Below, in pieces: positions 1 to 8,924 of a stretch of DNA of 64,000 nt. A program made the position numbers and the translations under genes. The stretch is from contig JBCCHF010000010.1 in NCBI GenBank assembly GCA_039028895.1, positions 85,730 to 149,729 of the forward strand, written 5' to 3'. Position 1 is the stretch's first letter, and each line of letters starts with the position of its first letter. Below the pieces are notes generated by a model, which worked only from the letters and a program-made list of their open reading frames with translations, searched no databases and had not been told where the DNA came from. This DNA is from JAHDCJ01 sp039028895. GTDB taxonomy: Bacteria > Bacteroidota > Bacteroidia > Chitinophagales > Saprospiraceae.

Positions 1-261
1 ATGCTCTGCTATGGCCTGATGTCCGAGGCAAATGCCTAACATGGGTTTTGTCTTTACATACCGTCCGATAATCTCCGGCATATTTCCTGCTTCAGAAGGA
101 ATCCCAGGACCAGGCGAGAAGATGATCTTGTCAAATTTATCGACAGCCTCAATCTCAATTTTATCATTCCTATGCACTTCATGATCAATACCGATCTCTC
201 TGAGAATATGGACCAGGTTGTACGTGAAGCTGTCGTAGTTATCTATCACCAGGACTTTCAT
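1..261 (-). CDS. trpG: anthranilate synthase component II (glutamine amidotransferase), partial
   Basis: Only the N-terminal 87 codons are inside the window; the gene runs off the left edge. The protein opens MKVLVIDNYDSFTYNLVH, the usual start of TrpG/PabA-type class I glutamine amidotransferases. It then shows FSPGPGIP (oxyanion region) and GICLGHQ, which carries the nucleophilic cysteine that releases ammonia from glutamine. The ATG overlaps the trpE stop in an ATGA, so the two are translationally coupled and TrpG should supply ammonia to TrpE. The sequence alone cannot separate TrpG from PabA (folate pathway), but the Trp-codon leader peptide upstream of trpE supports TrpG. The His and Glu of the catalytic triad lie outside the window. 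Confidence 0.93.
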   Translation of the reverse strand, partial: MKVLVIDNYDSFTYNLVHILREIGIDHEVHRNDKIEIEAVDKFDKIIFSPGPGIPSEAGNMPEIIGRYVKTKPMLGICLGHQAIAEH

Positions 262-1673
262 ATCGTTTCTGCATTTGTGATCGCTTTGCGAATCGCTGCG
301 ACTTTGTTATTGACTTCTTCCAGTTCGCCTTGCGGGGTGCTGGCCACTACAATTCCTGCACCAGCCTGGTAGGTTAATACATTGTTTTTGCTCAGTACAG
401 AGCGTATGATGATGGCGTGATTTACCGAACCATCAAAACCAAAAAAACCGATCGCGCCGCCATAGAAATTGCGTTTGATCGGTTCTTGTTTGTTAATAAT
501 TTGCAAGGCACGGTATTTTGGTGCACCGGATAAGGTCCCTGCCGGGAATGTATCAGCATATACGTTCAATCCGGAATTGTTGGATGGTAGCCTACCGCTG
601 ACTTTACTCACCATATGAATCACATGAGAGAAATATTGGATCTCTGCGCACTCTTCGACGGTTACATTATTGGTGTTGCGGCTAAGGTCGTTGCGGGCTA
701 GGTCGACCAACATGATGTGCTCTGCGTACTCTTTCGGATCGGCCTTCATCTCTTCGGCCAGTTGCTGGTCGAGCTTCGCGTCGCCGGTTCTTTTTACGGT
801 GCCGGCGATCGGGTCAATAAATGCTTTGCCTTGTTCAACCGCCAACTGGATCTCTGGAGATGAGCCAAAAATGCGGAAGTTACCGTAATCGAAATAAAAG
901 AGGTAAGGAGAAGGGTTAATGCTCCTAACGCTACGATAAACGTTAAAGTCATCACCCTTGTATTGCTGCTGAAACTCGCGTGATAATACGACCTGGAAAA
1001 CATCCCCTCTTTGGCAGTGTGCAATGCCGACCGATACCATATTGCGATAAGCCTCGTCTGAAATAGCAGATGTTTCTTCGCCTACTGCTTCAAAACCAAA
1101 TTGGGAAGTACGGGCCACTTTCAAAAGTGATAAAACCCTTAGTAATGCGGTATCTTCAGGATCGACAGGTTCGAAATCGTATTTATTGACATACAACTCG
1201 TTTTTAAAATGATCGATGGCAATCACATACCTGAACAACTGGTATTTCAAATCGGGATTAGCTTTGCTTTCGGTCGGCTTTTCCTCAAAACTGATGTCTT
1301 CGAAATACTGGACGGCCTCGAATGCGGTATAACCAAAAAGGCCACATGTGCTAAATGGCAAATCCGTTTCTGCCATTTGGAATAATTCGTAAAACTCACT
1401 GAACGCCTTCCAGACTTCACGTCCATTTTTGACCGCTTGCTGGATTCTAGTGCCATCAGGGAGTTCTACGCTGTAACGATTGCCTGTTGCCTCAAAATCT
1501 GCGATCGGGTCAAGGCAAATAAAGCTTAAGCTGTCTGCCCGACTATGATAATCGGAGCTTTCAAGCAGCAATGCATTCGGGAAATGATCCCTCAAATTGA
1601 GGAAAATACCAACTGGTGTGAGCGTGTCAGCCAATTGGCGAATGTAGGCGGTGTGTAATCTTGTTTTCTTCAT
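258..1673 (-). CDS. trpE: anthranilate synthase component I
   Basis: Converts chorismate and ammonia or glutamine to anthranilate, the first committed step of tryptophan synthesis. About 471 residues, normal for the family. An N-terminal LLESSD motif matches the tryptophan feedback-inhibition site. The C-terminal chorismate-binding domain has IDPIAGTVKRTG, the HIMLVDLARND segment, FPAGTLSGAPK, FYGGAIGFFGFDGS and QAGAGIVVASTP. I use the ATG at 1673; an in-frame TTG at 1682 would add three residues but sits against the T-run of the attenuator. The gene ends in an ATGA overlap with trpG. It is the first gene after the trp attenuator, so expression should depend on charged tRNA-Trp. Confidence 0.96.
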   Translation of the reverse strand: MKKTRLHTAYIRQLADTLTPVGIFLNLRDHFPNALLLESSDYHSRADSLSFICLDPIADFEATGNRYSVELPDGTRIQQAVKNGREVWKAFSEFYELFQMAETDLPFSTCGLFGYTAFEAVQYFEDISFEEKPTESKANPDLKYQLFRYVIAIDHFKNELYVNKYDFEPVDPEDTALLRVLSLLKVARTSQFGFEAVGEETSAISDEAYRNMVSVGIAHCQRGDVFQVVLSREFQQQYKGDDFNVYRSVRSINPSPYLFYFDYGNFRIFGSSPEIQLAVEQGKAFIDPIAGTVKRTGDAKLDQQLAEEMKADPKEYAEHIMLVDLARNDLSRNTNNVTVEECAEIQYFSHVIHMVSKVSGRLPSNNSGLNVYADTFPAGTLSGAPKYRALQIINKQEPIKRNFYGGAIGFFGFDGSVNHAIIIRSVLSKNNVLTYQAGAGIVVASTPQGELEEVNNKVAAIRKAITNAETI

Positions 1674-1680
1674 TTTGGAC

Positions 1681-1711
1681 AAAAAAAAAAGACCTGCGAG
1701 AAGCAGGTCTT
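1681..1711 (-). terminator. trp attenuator terminator hairpin
   Basis: Read on the minus strand, AAGACCTGC - TTCTC - GCAGGTCTT forms a perfect 9-bp stem (arms 1703-1711 and 1689-1697) followed directly by about ten T residues. This is an intrinsic terminator lying between the Trp leader peptide and trpE, only 7 bases before the trpE ATG, where it can act only as an attenuator. A competing antiterminator is plausible: GTAGATC (1745-1751), overlapping the leader stop codon, can pair with GACCTGC of the terminator's 5' arm with one mismatch and one G-U pair. Confidence 0.85.
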
Positions 1712-1747
1712 AATACGTTAATAATACAATAGTGACTTCCCAGGGAT

Positions 1748-1792
1748 CTACGTCTCTGTGGTCCACCACCAATTGTTATATGTACTAATCAT
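1748..1792 (-). CDS. trpL: trp operon leader peptide
   Basis: A 14-residue open frame, MISTYNNWWWTTET, with three consecutive TGG codons. It ends 37 bases before a perfect intrinsic terminator, which is followed by trpE. Three adjacent Trp codons in a random 14-codon frame are very unlikely, and the order leader, terminator, trpE matches classical ribosome-mediated attenuation. Stalling on the Trp codons would leave the region around the leader stop codon free to pair with the terminator's 5' arm. No Shine-Dalgarno sequence is visible, which is normal for Bacteroidota. Confidence 0.88.
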   Translation of the reverse strand: MISTYNNWWWTTET

Positions 1793-1811
1793 TTTAATCA
1801 TAATTGAGCAA

Positions 1812-1843
1812 CAAGTATAAAGCAAATTTTAACTCGGCGCAAG
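1812..1843 (-). promoter_or_regulatory. candidate trp operon promoter
   Basis: On the minus strand, CTTG (1840-1843), a 20-base spacer, then TATACTTG (1812-1819) approximates the Bacteroidota consensus TTTG-N19-21-TAnnTTTG, one mismatch in each box. It lies about 20 bases upstream of the trp leader ATG. No transcript data support it. Confidence 0.45.
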
Positions 1844-1886
1844 TTTTCGACAAGAAATACGCAAAAAGTATCTAATTTTCGGCCAG

Positions 1887-2396
1887 ATGAAAAAAGGAGA
1901 ATCCACCTGTGAGCAAGAAACATTCCGGAAGTTATTCGAACTGCACGCTGAGCCTGTTCGGAACTTTGTGTATTACCGTTCTGGTGACAGTGGGTTTGCG
2001 GAGGATTGTGTGCAGGAAGCATTTATTCGACTTTGGAAAAAGTGTGCTTCAGTACCCGTTGAGAACGCTAAAGGGTTTTTGTTTACTGTGGCAAAAAATC
2101 TAATCCTCGACCTGGTGAAACACGAAAAGGTGAAGCTAAAATTCCAGGCCACGAAAACAAAAAACGCCACCGCCGAAGATCCTGAATTCCTTTTGCAGGA
2201 AAAAGAGTTCAAAGAAAAACTGGAGGCCTGCATTAATGCCTTACCGGAAAATCAACGAACCGTTTTTCTCATGAATCGCATTGATAAACTAAAATACCGT
2301 GAGATAGCCGAAATGCTGGGTATCAGCCAGAAAGCCGTAGAAAAAAGAATGCATAAAGCATTGAAATTTATTCGTGAACAAATTGGAAATATATGA
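1887..2396 (+). CDS. RNA polymerase ECF sigma factor (FecI-like)
   Basis: 169 residues, typical for sigma-70 ECF factors. Region 2 spans about residues 10-75 (FRKLFELHAEPVRNFVYY, then DCVQEAFIRLW, the -10-recognition helix area). Region 4 is at about 115-165, with the helix-turn-helix KYREIAEMLGISQKAVEKRM. It is followed by a FecR-like anti-sigma factor and an STN-containing TonB-dependent receptor, so this is the sigma component of a cell-surface signalling cassette: substrate binding at the outer membrane is relayed through FecR to release the sigma factor. The start is the first ATG after a short A-rich segment. The target genes are presumably the adjacent receptor operon; this is inference. 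Confidence 0.93.
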   Translation: MKKGESTCEQETFRKLFELHAEPVRNFVYYRSGDSGFAEDCVQEAFIRLWKKCASVPVENAKGFLFTVAKNLILDLVKHEKVKLKFQATKTKNATAEDPEFLLQEKEFKEKLEACINALPENQRTVFLMNRIDKLKYREIAEMLGISQKAVEKRMHKALKFIREQIGNI

Positions 2397-2459
2397 TGAC
2401 GGTAGGGTAAAACTGCCAATTGTCGTTATAATGTAAAAATTACTTCAGCCACAAGAATT

Positions 2460-3398
2460 ATGAAGGAGATGTTTAAAGATGAGACGTTCCTGGCCCGATG
2501 GCTCGAAGGCAAACTGACCCCCGAGGAACTTGCCGAATTTGAGGCTCACGAAGATTTTGAATTGTACAAAAAAATCGCTGAGTCTTCTGGGGAAATGAGT
2601 CTGCCTGCTTATGACAAGTCTAAAGCATGGGATACCCTTGATGTGCAAATGTCAAAAGCTGAATCGAAGCAGGAGGTCAAGATCAGACGTATTCCGGCGG
2701 TATGGACTTATATCGCGGCAGCGAGTTTGATTTTTGCTATAGCTTATTTCGGATTTTTCCGGCAAGGTAATATTCAAACTTACCAAACTGCGGCGGCTGA
2801 ACAATTGGTGGTGCCTTTGCCTGATGGTTCAGAAGTAAAACTCAATGCTGGTTCGTCACTTTCTTTTAACAAAAAGCGTTTTTTGGAAGATCGGAAGCTT
2901 GATTTGCAGGGCGAAGCCTTTTTTGAGGTAACGAAAGGAGAATCGTTCCTTGTATCAACTCAAAATGGTACCATCAGCGTATTAGGGACCAGTTTCAATG
3001 TTTATTCAAGAAATGATAAAATCAATCTTACCTGCTTTACAGGAAGTGTCGGTTTAGACTTTGGAAATCCGGATCAAATGGAAGTGTTGCAGCCTGGCGA
3101 CAAGATTGCTGCAGTCGGTGAAAATGTGATTAGCCGTACCAAAACTGCAGGCAATCCGGCCACTCCGTCTTGGATTAATGGTCAATCCTTATTTGAGCAA
3201 GCAGATATAATAGAGGTTGTTGAAGAATTGGAACGACAATTTAATGTCAAAATCAAATATCCATCAGAGTTACTTGACACACCAAAATATACCGGTGGAT
3301 TCCCTCATAACGAACTTGAAACGGCTCTTAATGTCATTTTTTCTTCAATTAACTATCAGTACAAAATAAACGGTAAGGAAGTAGACGTTTTTAGATAA
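2460..3398 (+). CDS. FecR-like anti-sigma regulator
   Basis: 312 residues. A cytoplasmic N-terminal segment of about 78 residues would bind the sigma factor. One transmembrane helix lies at about residues 81-100 (WTYIAAASLIFAIAYFGFF). The periplasmic part carries the FecR domain (LPDGSEVKLNAGSSLSF, then GEAFFEV and LGTSFNVYS) and ends in a DUF4974-like C-terminus (FNVKIKYPSELLDTPKYTG) that usually contacts the receptor's STN domain. It lies between the sigma factor and the receptor, as in many Bacteroidota cassettes. The 63-base gap after the sigma gene has no obvious terminator. Confidence 0.93.
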   Translation: MKEMFKDETFLARWLEGKLTPEELAEFEAHEDFELYKKIAESSGEMSLPAYDKSKAWDTLDVQMSKAESKQEVKIRRIPAVWTYIAAASLIFAIAYFGFFRQGNIQTYQTAAAEQLVVPLPDGSEVKLNAGSSLSFNKKRFLEDRKLDLQGEAFFEVTKGESFLVSTQNGTISVLGTSFNVYSRNDKINLTCFTGSVGLDFGNPDQMEVLQPGDKIAAVGENVISRTKTAGNPATPSWINGQSLFEQADIIEVVEELERQFNVKIKYPSELLDTPKYTGGFPHNELETALNVIFSSINYQYKINGKEVDVFR

Positions 3399-3456
3399 TC
3401 AATATATTAGAGTTTGTTTGGAACTCTTAACACCGAAACGAAACCTACCTCCAATA

Positions 3457-6030
3457 ATGCCAAGGTTTTTTTTAGCTTTTTTTATTTGGTTCTTTCCTGT
3501 AACGCTAATTGCCCAATTGGACCTGAGCTGCGAATTCAAGGAAACGCCACTTTCAGAAGTCCTTTCTCAATTGCAAGAAGATCATCTTCTCGTTTTCTCG
3601 TACACTGAAGGCACGATTTCTCCACAAAATATAACGGTAAGTTTCAGTAAAAAGACCCTCGAAGAAGCATTAGCACTGATCTTTGCCTCAACCGATCTCG
3701 CCTTTGAGATTATTGACGACACTTTTATCGTTATAAAACCAAAACCAATCGAACTTTTCCACCTTTGCGGGTGGATTGTTGGTCCGGATGGAGAGAACTT
3801 ACCGCTTGCAAATATCCGCTCATTATTGACAGGTAATGGCATAACTGCCAACGAAATTGGCAAATTTGATTGGCATGACAAGATTTCCGGATCTGACCTT
3901 GTCGAGGTCAGTTATATCGGGTTTGAGCCGATGACCTTACCAGCCAGCTTTTTCTCTTCCTGCCCCACGCTGGCTTTGAAGCCATTGGCTTTTTCGTTTT
4001 CGGAAGTAGTTGTCAAGGAATATATAACAACTGGAATCGAGCAGTCCCCAGAATTAGATCATATCGTGCTCAGGCCCGAAAGAATGTCTGTAGTACCTGG
4101 TCTCACTGAAGCAGATGTACTCCAAATGGTGCAAATTCTTCCAGGTGTAGAAAGTCTTGACGAATCGGCTTCCGGGCTTTACATCCGGGGAGGTACTCCT
4201 GACCAGAACCTGATCCTTTGGGATGGTATCCCGGTTTATAACAGTGGTCACTTTTTCGGTATGATCTCGGCGTTTAATCCATACATTGTTGACAATATCA
4301 AGGTATTCAGAAGTGGATATGGCGCGGAGTATGGTGGTCGGGTTTCAAGCGTCATCGATATCAATAGCACCCAGGAAATTCCCGAAAGGGTAAAAATAGA
4401 TGCGGGCATCAATTTCACTCATGCCGACCTCTCGATTGAGCTACCCCTTCTGAAAAAGAAGTCTGTATTATTGCTCTCTGGCCGTAGGGCATATACCGAT
4501 ATTATAGAAAGTCCGACTTATAAAAAATTGTCGCAGCGAGTCTTTCAAAAAGGCAAGATCAATGATGCCCAAAACGAAGCTGAAGAAGACGAGGATTTTA
4601 GTCTCGATTTTCAGTTTAGCGACCTTAATGCCAAATGGCTCGTTGAACCGGGCGATAAAGACCGAATACAGTTTAGCGCATTTCGGATTACAGATAATCT
4701 CAATTTCTTTTTTGAGAATGCTGATGACGAATTCCGTGTAAGCGACAACCTGAATCTAAACGATATTGGGTTGAGTGCTGAGTGGGAGCACCGCTGGCAA
4801 GACGACTTTCATTCGATTGCGAAAGTCGCTTATTCGAATATGGATAATGATTATCTTTTTGCCATCCAGGAACAAGACAGCTCGGGCCTTGAATTATCGT
4901 TTCGACAAACCAATGATGTCAGGGATCTTAACTTTCATCTTGATAACCGGTATGCATTTTCGGATGCTTCCAAGCTGGACTTTGGCTATCATGTATCTGC
5001 GTTAAAAGTTAAACGATTATTTGCTTCCGAAGACGACAACAGCAGTGAGCTCATTGACGAAAACACCATTCATTCAGCCTATCTGACGTTTAATCAACGT
5101 ATCAAAAAGAAGCTTAGTATTAAACCAGGTCTGAGGCTGTCGTATGGCGTTTCAAACGAGCAATTCAATATCGAGCCACGGATTTTGATTCACTATTTCC
5201 CCAAAAAACATTGGCAGTTTAAAGCCTCAGCCGGTCTGTATCATCAGTTTCTCGGCCAGGTTATCGAGCTTAATGAGCTTGGCCTCAACCAGCAACTCTG
5301 GGTTTTGGCGGACAGCGAAGAGGAAATCCCTGTTTCCAGGAGTGAGCATTATTCTATCGGGCTGGTGTTCCATCCAACAGACTTTCAGTTTGAGATTGAA
5401 GGCTATTACAAGCGGCTATCCGGACTGACTTCTTTTTCACCGATTTTCATCAATAATTTCCAGGAAGATGACTATTCCGAAGGCACTGGCAATGCTTACG
5501 GGATTGATCTATTGCTCAAGAAAAAATGGCATAAATACCAGGCTTGGTTGTCCTATTCCTATAGCCGGGTTTTTTACAAATTTGATATTTATAGTAATAA
5601 TAACCCTTTTCCTGCACCACATGATCGACCGCATTCTTTTACTACCATTCACCAGTTAAAACTCAAAAACTGGGACCTTTCTTTAAGCTGGAAATTCGCA
5701 AGCGGGAAAACATACACCGAAGCCAATGGATTCTTCGTTGATGAAAACGAAGATGCCCTACCGGACTACGATTATGAAAATACGAACGAGAGCAGATTGC
5801 CCGCCTATCATCGATTGGATGCTTCGGTACTGTATAAGATCATCCCGAAATCAGGGAAATTCCAGGCTAAAATCGGCATGTCTGTTTTGAATATTTATAA
5901 TCGACAGAATATCCTTAGTCGAGAATATCTTGTTTTCTATGAAGATGAGATCCAGGATTTTCAAATTGAGTCATTGGATCGCCAGATGTTGAGATTTACC
6001 CCAAATGTGGTGGTTAGATTTTCGTATTAG
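3457..6030 (+). CDS. TonB-dependent outer-membrane receptor with STN signalling domain
   Basis: 857 residues from the ATG at 3457, which gives a good signal peptide (MPRFFLAFFIWFFPVTLIAQ). The TTG at 3418 would place polar residues before it and is less likely. Domain order: STN domain (about 20-100, LSEVLSQLQEDHLLVFSY), a carboxypeptidase-regulatory-like beta domain (about 108-180), a plug (VLQMVQILPGVESLDES, GLYIRGGTPDQNLILWDG, YGAEYGGRVSSVIDI), then a long beta-barrel ending FTPNVVVRFSY with a terminal aromatic residue. It imports an unknown ligand using TonB energy and signals through the FecR and sigma proteins encoded upstream. Unlike the second cassette at 50934-56232, no lipoprotein partner follows it. 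Confidence 0.93.
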   Translation: MPRFFLAFFIWFFPVTLIAQLDLSCEFKETPLSEVLSQLQEDHLLVFSYTEGTISPQNITVSFSKKTLEEALALIFASTDLAFEIIDDTFIVIKPKPIELFHLCGWIVGPDGENLPLANIRSLLTGNGITANEIGKFDWHDKISGSDLVEVSYIGFEPMTLPASFFSSCPTLALKPLAFSFSEVVVKEYITTGIEQSPELDHIVLRPERMSVVPGLTEADVLQMVQILPGVESLDESASGLYIRGGTPDQNLILWDGIPVYNSGHFFGMISAFNPYIVDNIKVFRSGYGAEYGGRVSSVIDINSTQEIPERVKIDAGINFTHADLSIELPLLKKKSVLLLSGRRAYTDIIESPTYKKLSQRVFQKGKINDAQNEAEEDEDFSLDFQFSDLNAKWLVEPGDKDRIQFSAFRITDNLNFFFENADDEFRVSDNLNLNDIGLSAEWEHRWQDDFHSIAKVAYSNMDNDYLFAIQEQDSSGLELSFRQTNDVRDLNFHLDNRYAFSDASKLDFGYHVSALKVKRLFASEDDNSSELIDENTIHSAYLTFNQRIKKKLSIKPGLRLSYGVSNEQFNIEPRILIHYFPKKHWQFKASAGLYHQFLGQVIELNELGLNQQLWVLADSEEEIPVSRSEHYSIGLVFHPTDFQFEIEGYYKRLSGLTSFSPIFINNFQEDDYSEGTGNAYGIDLLLKKKWHKYQAWLSYSYSRVFYKFDIYSNNNPFPAPHDRPHSFTTIHQLKLKNWDLSLSWKFASGKTYTEANGFFVDENEDALPDYDYENTNESRLPAYHRLDASVLYKIIPKSGKFQAKIGMSVLNIYNRQNILSREYLVFYEDEIQDFQIESLDRQMLRFTPNVVVRFSY

Positions 6031-6066
6031 CTAGGATTAAGAGTATTGATTGTGTTGGAAGGGTTA

Positions 6067-6915
6067 TTAGTATTTCCAGTTATGTTTGGTGAGTTGTTTG
6101 GTGAGTTCTTTGCTGACCGTTTCCAGTGTGAATTCGCCTTCGAGAGATTTTTCCAGAATTACCATGCATTTTTCGGGGAGGTTGCCACTTTGTGTGAACT
6201 CCAGCTCTTTGATTTTGCAGGATTTGGTGAACCCGTTGTCATCTGGCTCTATACTGAACGGTTCTCCGGTGTGACCATAGAAATGGTATTGGAAAATGAC
6301 ATTATCGAGGACTTGTCTGATTTCTTCCGTGCCATAGCCTCGTTCGCTTGAACTGCTTTTATCGTGGGTGATCAAGAGGTCAAAGTCTTCATTCGATTTT
6401 ATCAATTTATCAATCTCACGCTTTTCGTAGTCCTGGATAAATTTTTGATGTTTTCTACCTTTTCGATCCCCAATTCTTCCGATACCGACAAAGGTTAGGG
6501 TCTCGTCTCCGATTTTTAATTCTTGTTTAATTCCAGATTTGCAAACCAGCACTTTTTGGTAGATATCAATCGGGAACCTGGGGTGCAGGAAGTGTGCTAT
6601 TTCAAGCTCATTTAAGAATTCGTGATCCTCATGGTTGCCGCGCACGCAAATCATTTGCAAGTCCAATTCGGTCAGGAATTCGTGAATGGCTTCATTTTCG
6701 GCAACAAAATCATCGTGAAATCCGAGTTCATCACGGTCATTTTGTGCATGCTTTATGGTGGCTTTATCCAACCTTTCCAGGTATGGGAACGCCCCAATGT
6801 CTCCACATTGCAATATAAGATCTACCTTTTTTTCTGTTTCTTTTTGATACAGATTAACCAGCTTAAAAGGCAGCAGTATTTTACCATGAATGTCTGCAAA
6901 GATGGCGATTCGCAT
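6067..6915 (-). CDS. calcineurin-like metallophosphoesterase
   Basis: 282 residues with the two-metal phosphoesterase motifs in order: DIHG (D8, H10), CGDIG (D39), VRGNHED (N94, H95), ITHD (H184) and YGHTG (H215). It has no signal peptide or membrane segment, so it is probably cytoplasmic. The family hydrolyses phosphomonoesters, phosphodiesters or nucleotides; the substrate cannot be inferred. It stands alone, convergent with the TonB receptor (36 bases apart), with a perfect 15-bp palindrome upstream of its start. Confidence 0.88.
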   Translation of the reverse strand: MRIAIFADIHGKILLPFKLVNLYQKETEKKVDLILQCGDIGAFPYLERLDKATIKHAQNDRDELGFHDDFVAENEAIHEFLTELDLQMICVRGNHEDHEFLNELEIAHFLHPRFPIDIYQKVLVCKSGIKQELKIGDETLTFVGIGRIGDRKGRKHQKFIQDYEKREIDKLIKSNEDFDLLITHDKSSSSERGYGTEEIRQVLDNVIFQYHFYGHTGEPFSIEPDDNGFTKSCKIKELEFTQSGNLPEKCMVILEKSLEGEFTLETVSKELTKQLTKHNWKY

Positions 6916-6941
6916 TTTATCAAGTCATTTTCAAAAACCAT

Positions 6942-6956
6942 GTATTGAGTCAATAC
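6942..6956. promoter_or_regulatory. perfect 15-bp palindrome upstream of metallophosphoesterase
   Basis: GTATTGA-G-TCAATAC is a perfect palindrome with a one-base centre, 26 bases upstream of the metallophosphoesterase ATG. Its position and symmetry fit a dimeric repressor operator. No regulator gene is adjacent. Confidence 0.35.
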
Positions 6957-7351
6957 TCTGATTCTTAACGAAAAGATGATGCAGATAATTCCTAATTAGG
7001 TTTCAAGCCAGGATAGAAAAAGCGAAATCTTTCTTTTTAGAGGCTTTTCGGATTTTTTCTTCTGGCAAAAGACCCCAGAGAGGTCGTACTATTTTAGCAA
7101 GGAGACCATCCTCGAAAATCGACCCCAGAGGGATCGCACATAAAGCGCAATAGACAATAATGCGACCTCTCTAAGGTCATCCCTAAAAACAGGAAACATG
7201 ACCATCTGATCATTTAGAGGAAGGTGCAATTACGGCCAAAGGTGTTTGATCTAAGGTTTTTCTTTCAACCAGATAAAAAAAATCGTTTTCTGGGTAGGGT
7301 AAAGGTTGGGTTTCTCTTTCTATAGGAAACCAACGACAAAATCATTACCCT
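6957..7351. other. intergenic region between divergent genes
   Basis: The stretch between the metallophosphoesterase and the transglutaminase-7TM operon (436 bases from 6916, including the palindrome above) has no convincing open frame. It contains a cluster of three GACC-type palindromes (7071-7179) and must hold the promoter of the plus-strand operon, but I found no clear TTTG / TAnnTTTG pair. The final 60 bases before the ATG are unremarkable. Confidence 0.5.
7071..7179. repeat. cluster of three short GACC/GGTC palindromic repeats
   Basis: Three related palindromes occur 43-50 bases apart: GACCCCAGAGAGGTCG (7071-7086), GACCCCAGAGGGATCG (7121-7136) and GACCTCTCTAAGGTCA (7164-7179). Similar units recur at 51731-51784. 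The shared core and intergenic placement mark a dispersed repeat family rather than gene-specific operators. Confidence 0.65.
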
Positions 7352-8905
7352 ATGATCAATAGCAAATCATACCTGGGAGCAGCAATACTGTTATTAATTA
7401 TCCCTCTCGCTTCGATGGGACTCAAGTATCACAAGTCTGCTAAATCCGTTAATGACCTTTTACCCAAAGACGTTTACCAGGTAACTTATGAATTTGATAT
7501 GTCAAATCTGGGGCCTGATGCATTTACCAAGGCTTACCTGCCGGAAAGTAATGAGCGTCAGGCAATAGGACCGTTTTCACACGCCGGAGACACCCTTGAC
7601 TTTAAAGCTTTGGACACTGAGGATGGGATAAGGGGTATTTGGAGAACCGCAAACGAGCAAGAGGTTGTGTTTCAACTAAGTTTTGAAATGGAAGGGAAAG
7701 CCATTCATTTTGACCTCCCCTCCGATCTTGGATTTGAGGCATCATTTGATGAAACCATTAATCCGTTTCTTCAAGCTTCTCCAAAAATCCAGGCTGGCGA
7801 CCCTGTAATTGTAGACCTTGCGAATAGTCTGAAAACAGACAATATCAAACAGACGATAAAAGCCAATTTCGATTATGTCGACAAGATCACGGTTTCGAAC
7901 ACCGGGGTTTTGACTGATGCCCTTACTGCATTAAATCGTAACCGGGCTTCTTGTAATGGTAAAAGTCGCCTTTTTGTTGCCCTTTGCAGAGCGCAAGGTA
8001 TTCCTGCGAGAGTAGTGGGTGGCATCATCATGGAAACTGGCCGCAAAAGGACATCCCACCTTTGGGCTGAAATCTATAGCCAGGGCCACTGGATCCCATT
8101 TGATGTTTTGAATCATCATTTTGCCATGTTGCCGGCTCACTATATGGAAATCTATAAAGGTGACAATTTCCTGATCACTCATACGCCTGATATCGGATAC
8201 GACTATCAATTTGTCATTGACAAAAAATTCCAATCAGCTGCCAGTTCGTCTGCAAGTGTTTTCCAGCTTTGGCCGTTATTGGGTCAGGCTGGCGTTCCAA
8301 TGGGTTTATTGAGTGGAATTCTCCTTTTGCCGGTTGCTGCATTACTTATTGCCATCCTTCGCAATGTAGTCGGCCTTAAGCCTATAGGCATTTTCCTTCC
8401 AGCGCTGATTGCACTTGCTTTGGTGAAAGTGAGCTTTATCTGGGGCATCCTGGCATTTGGTATTGTGATCTTGTCTGTCAGTTTGCTGCATTTTCATCTT
8501 GAGAATTGGGGGTTGTTGCACATCCCAAAAACCATGATCATGCTGACTTGTGTCATCGTAACCTTATTGCTTTTCAGCAAAGCGGGCCTTTATGTTGGTG
8601 AGGAGAATCTTTCCCTGGCTATGTTCCTGCCGATTGTCGTATTGTCGATTACTGCAGAGCGTTTTGCCAAAACTTTAGTTGAAGAAAATATACAAGAGGC
8701 GATGAAACTACTGGGCACCACTTTTTTTGTAGCGCTACTTTGTTACCCAATTTTCAGTTCGGAATTCCTACTTGGATTTATGATGACTTACCCTGAAACG
8801 TATTTCATTATCCTGTTTATCCTGCTATTACTTGGCCGATGGATCGGAATGCGGATTTTAGAATACAGAAGATTTTCCGAACTATCCCAACAACCTGCAT
8901 TTTAA
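7352..8905 (+). CDS. transglutaminase-like domain fused to seven-transmembrane domain
   Basis: 517 residues. An N-terminal membrane anchor (about 6-23) is followed by an extracytoplasmic beta-rich region. A transglutaminase-like domain at about 155-255 keeps the full triad: C201 in SCNGKS, H236 in TSHLWAEIY and D251 in WIPFDV. The C-terminal half (about 275-505) has roughly seven hydrophobic helices. This matches the 7TM-transglutaminase architecture I know from operons with RimK-like ATP-grasp ligases. Some proteobacterial relatives are described as inactive transglutaminases; here the catalytic residues are present. It is followed at 19 bases by exactly such an ATP-grasp gene. Likely role: inner-membrane enzyme in an envelope peptide or amide modification pathway. 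The chemistry is unknown. Confidence 0.85.
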   Translation: MINSKSYLGAAILLLIIPLASMGLKYHKSAKSVNDLLPKDVYQVTYEFDMSNLGPDAFTKAYLPESNERQAIGPFSHAGDTLDFKALDTEDGIRGIWRTANEQEVVFQLSFEMEGKAIHFDLPSDLGFEASFDETINPFLQASPKIQAGDPVIVDLANSLKTDNIKQTIKANFDYVDKITVSNTGVLTDALTALNRNRASCNGKSRLFVALCRAQGIPARVVGGIIMETGRKRTSHLWAEIYSQGHWIPFDVLNHHFAMLPAHYMEIYKGDNFLITHTPDIGYDYQFVIDKKFQSAASSSASVFQLWPLLGQAGVPMGLLSGILLLPVAALLIAILRNVVGLKPIGIFLPALIALALVKVSFIWGILAFGIVILSVSLLHFHLENWGLLHIPKTMIMLTCVIVTLLLFSKAGLYVGEENLSLAMFLPIVVLSITAERFAKTLVEENIQEAMKLLGTTFFVALLCYPIFSSEFLLGFMMTYPETYFIILFILLLLGRWIGMRILEYRRFSELSQQPAF

Positions 8906-8924
8906 ATTTCAATCTTCCCCAATT

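Noticed and set aside
3418..3456. Longer N-terminus of the first TonB receptor from a TTG
   Set aside because: It would put polar residues before a clean signal peptide starting at the ATG 3457.
6046..6351. Plus-strand 101-codon frame
   Set aside because: It is the antisense shadow of the well-supported metallophosphoesterase gene.
7071..7179. CRISPR-like array
   Set aside because: The repeats are only about 16 bases, palindromic, imperfect and just three; no cas genes are nearby.
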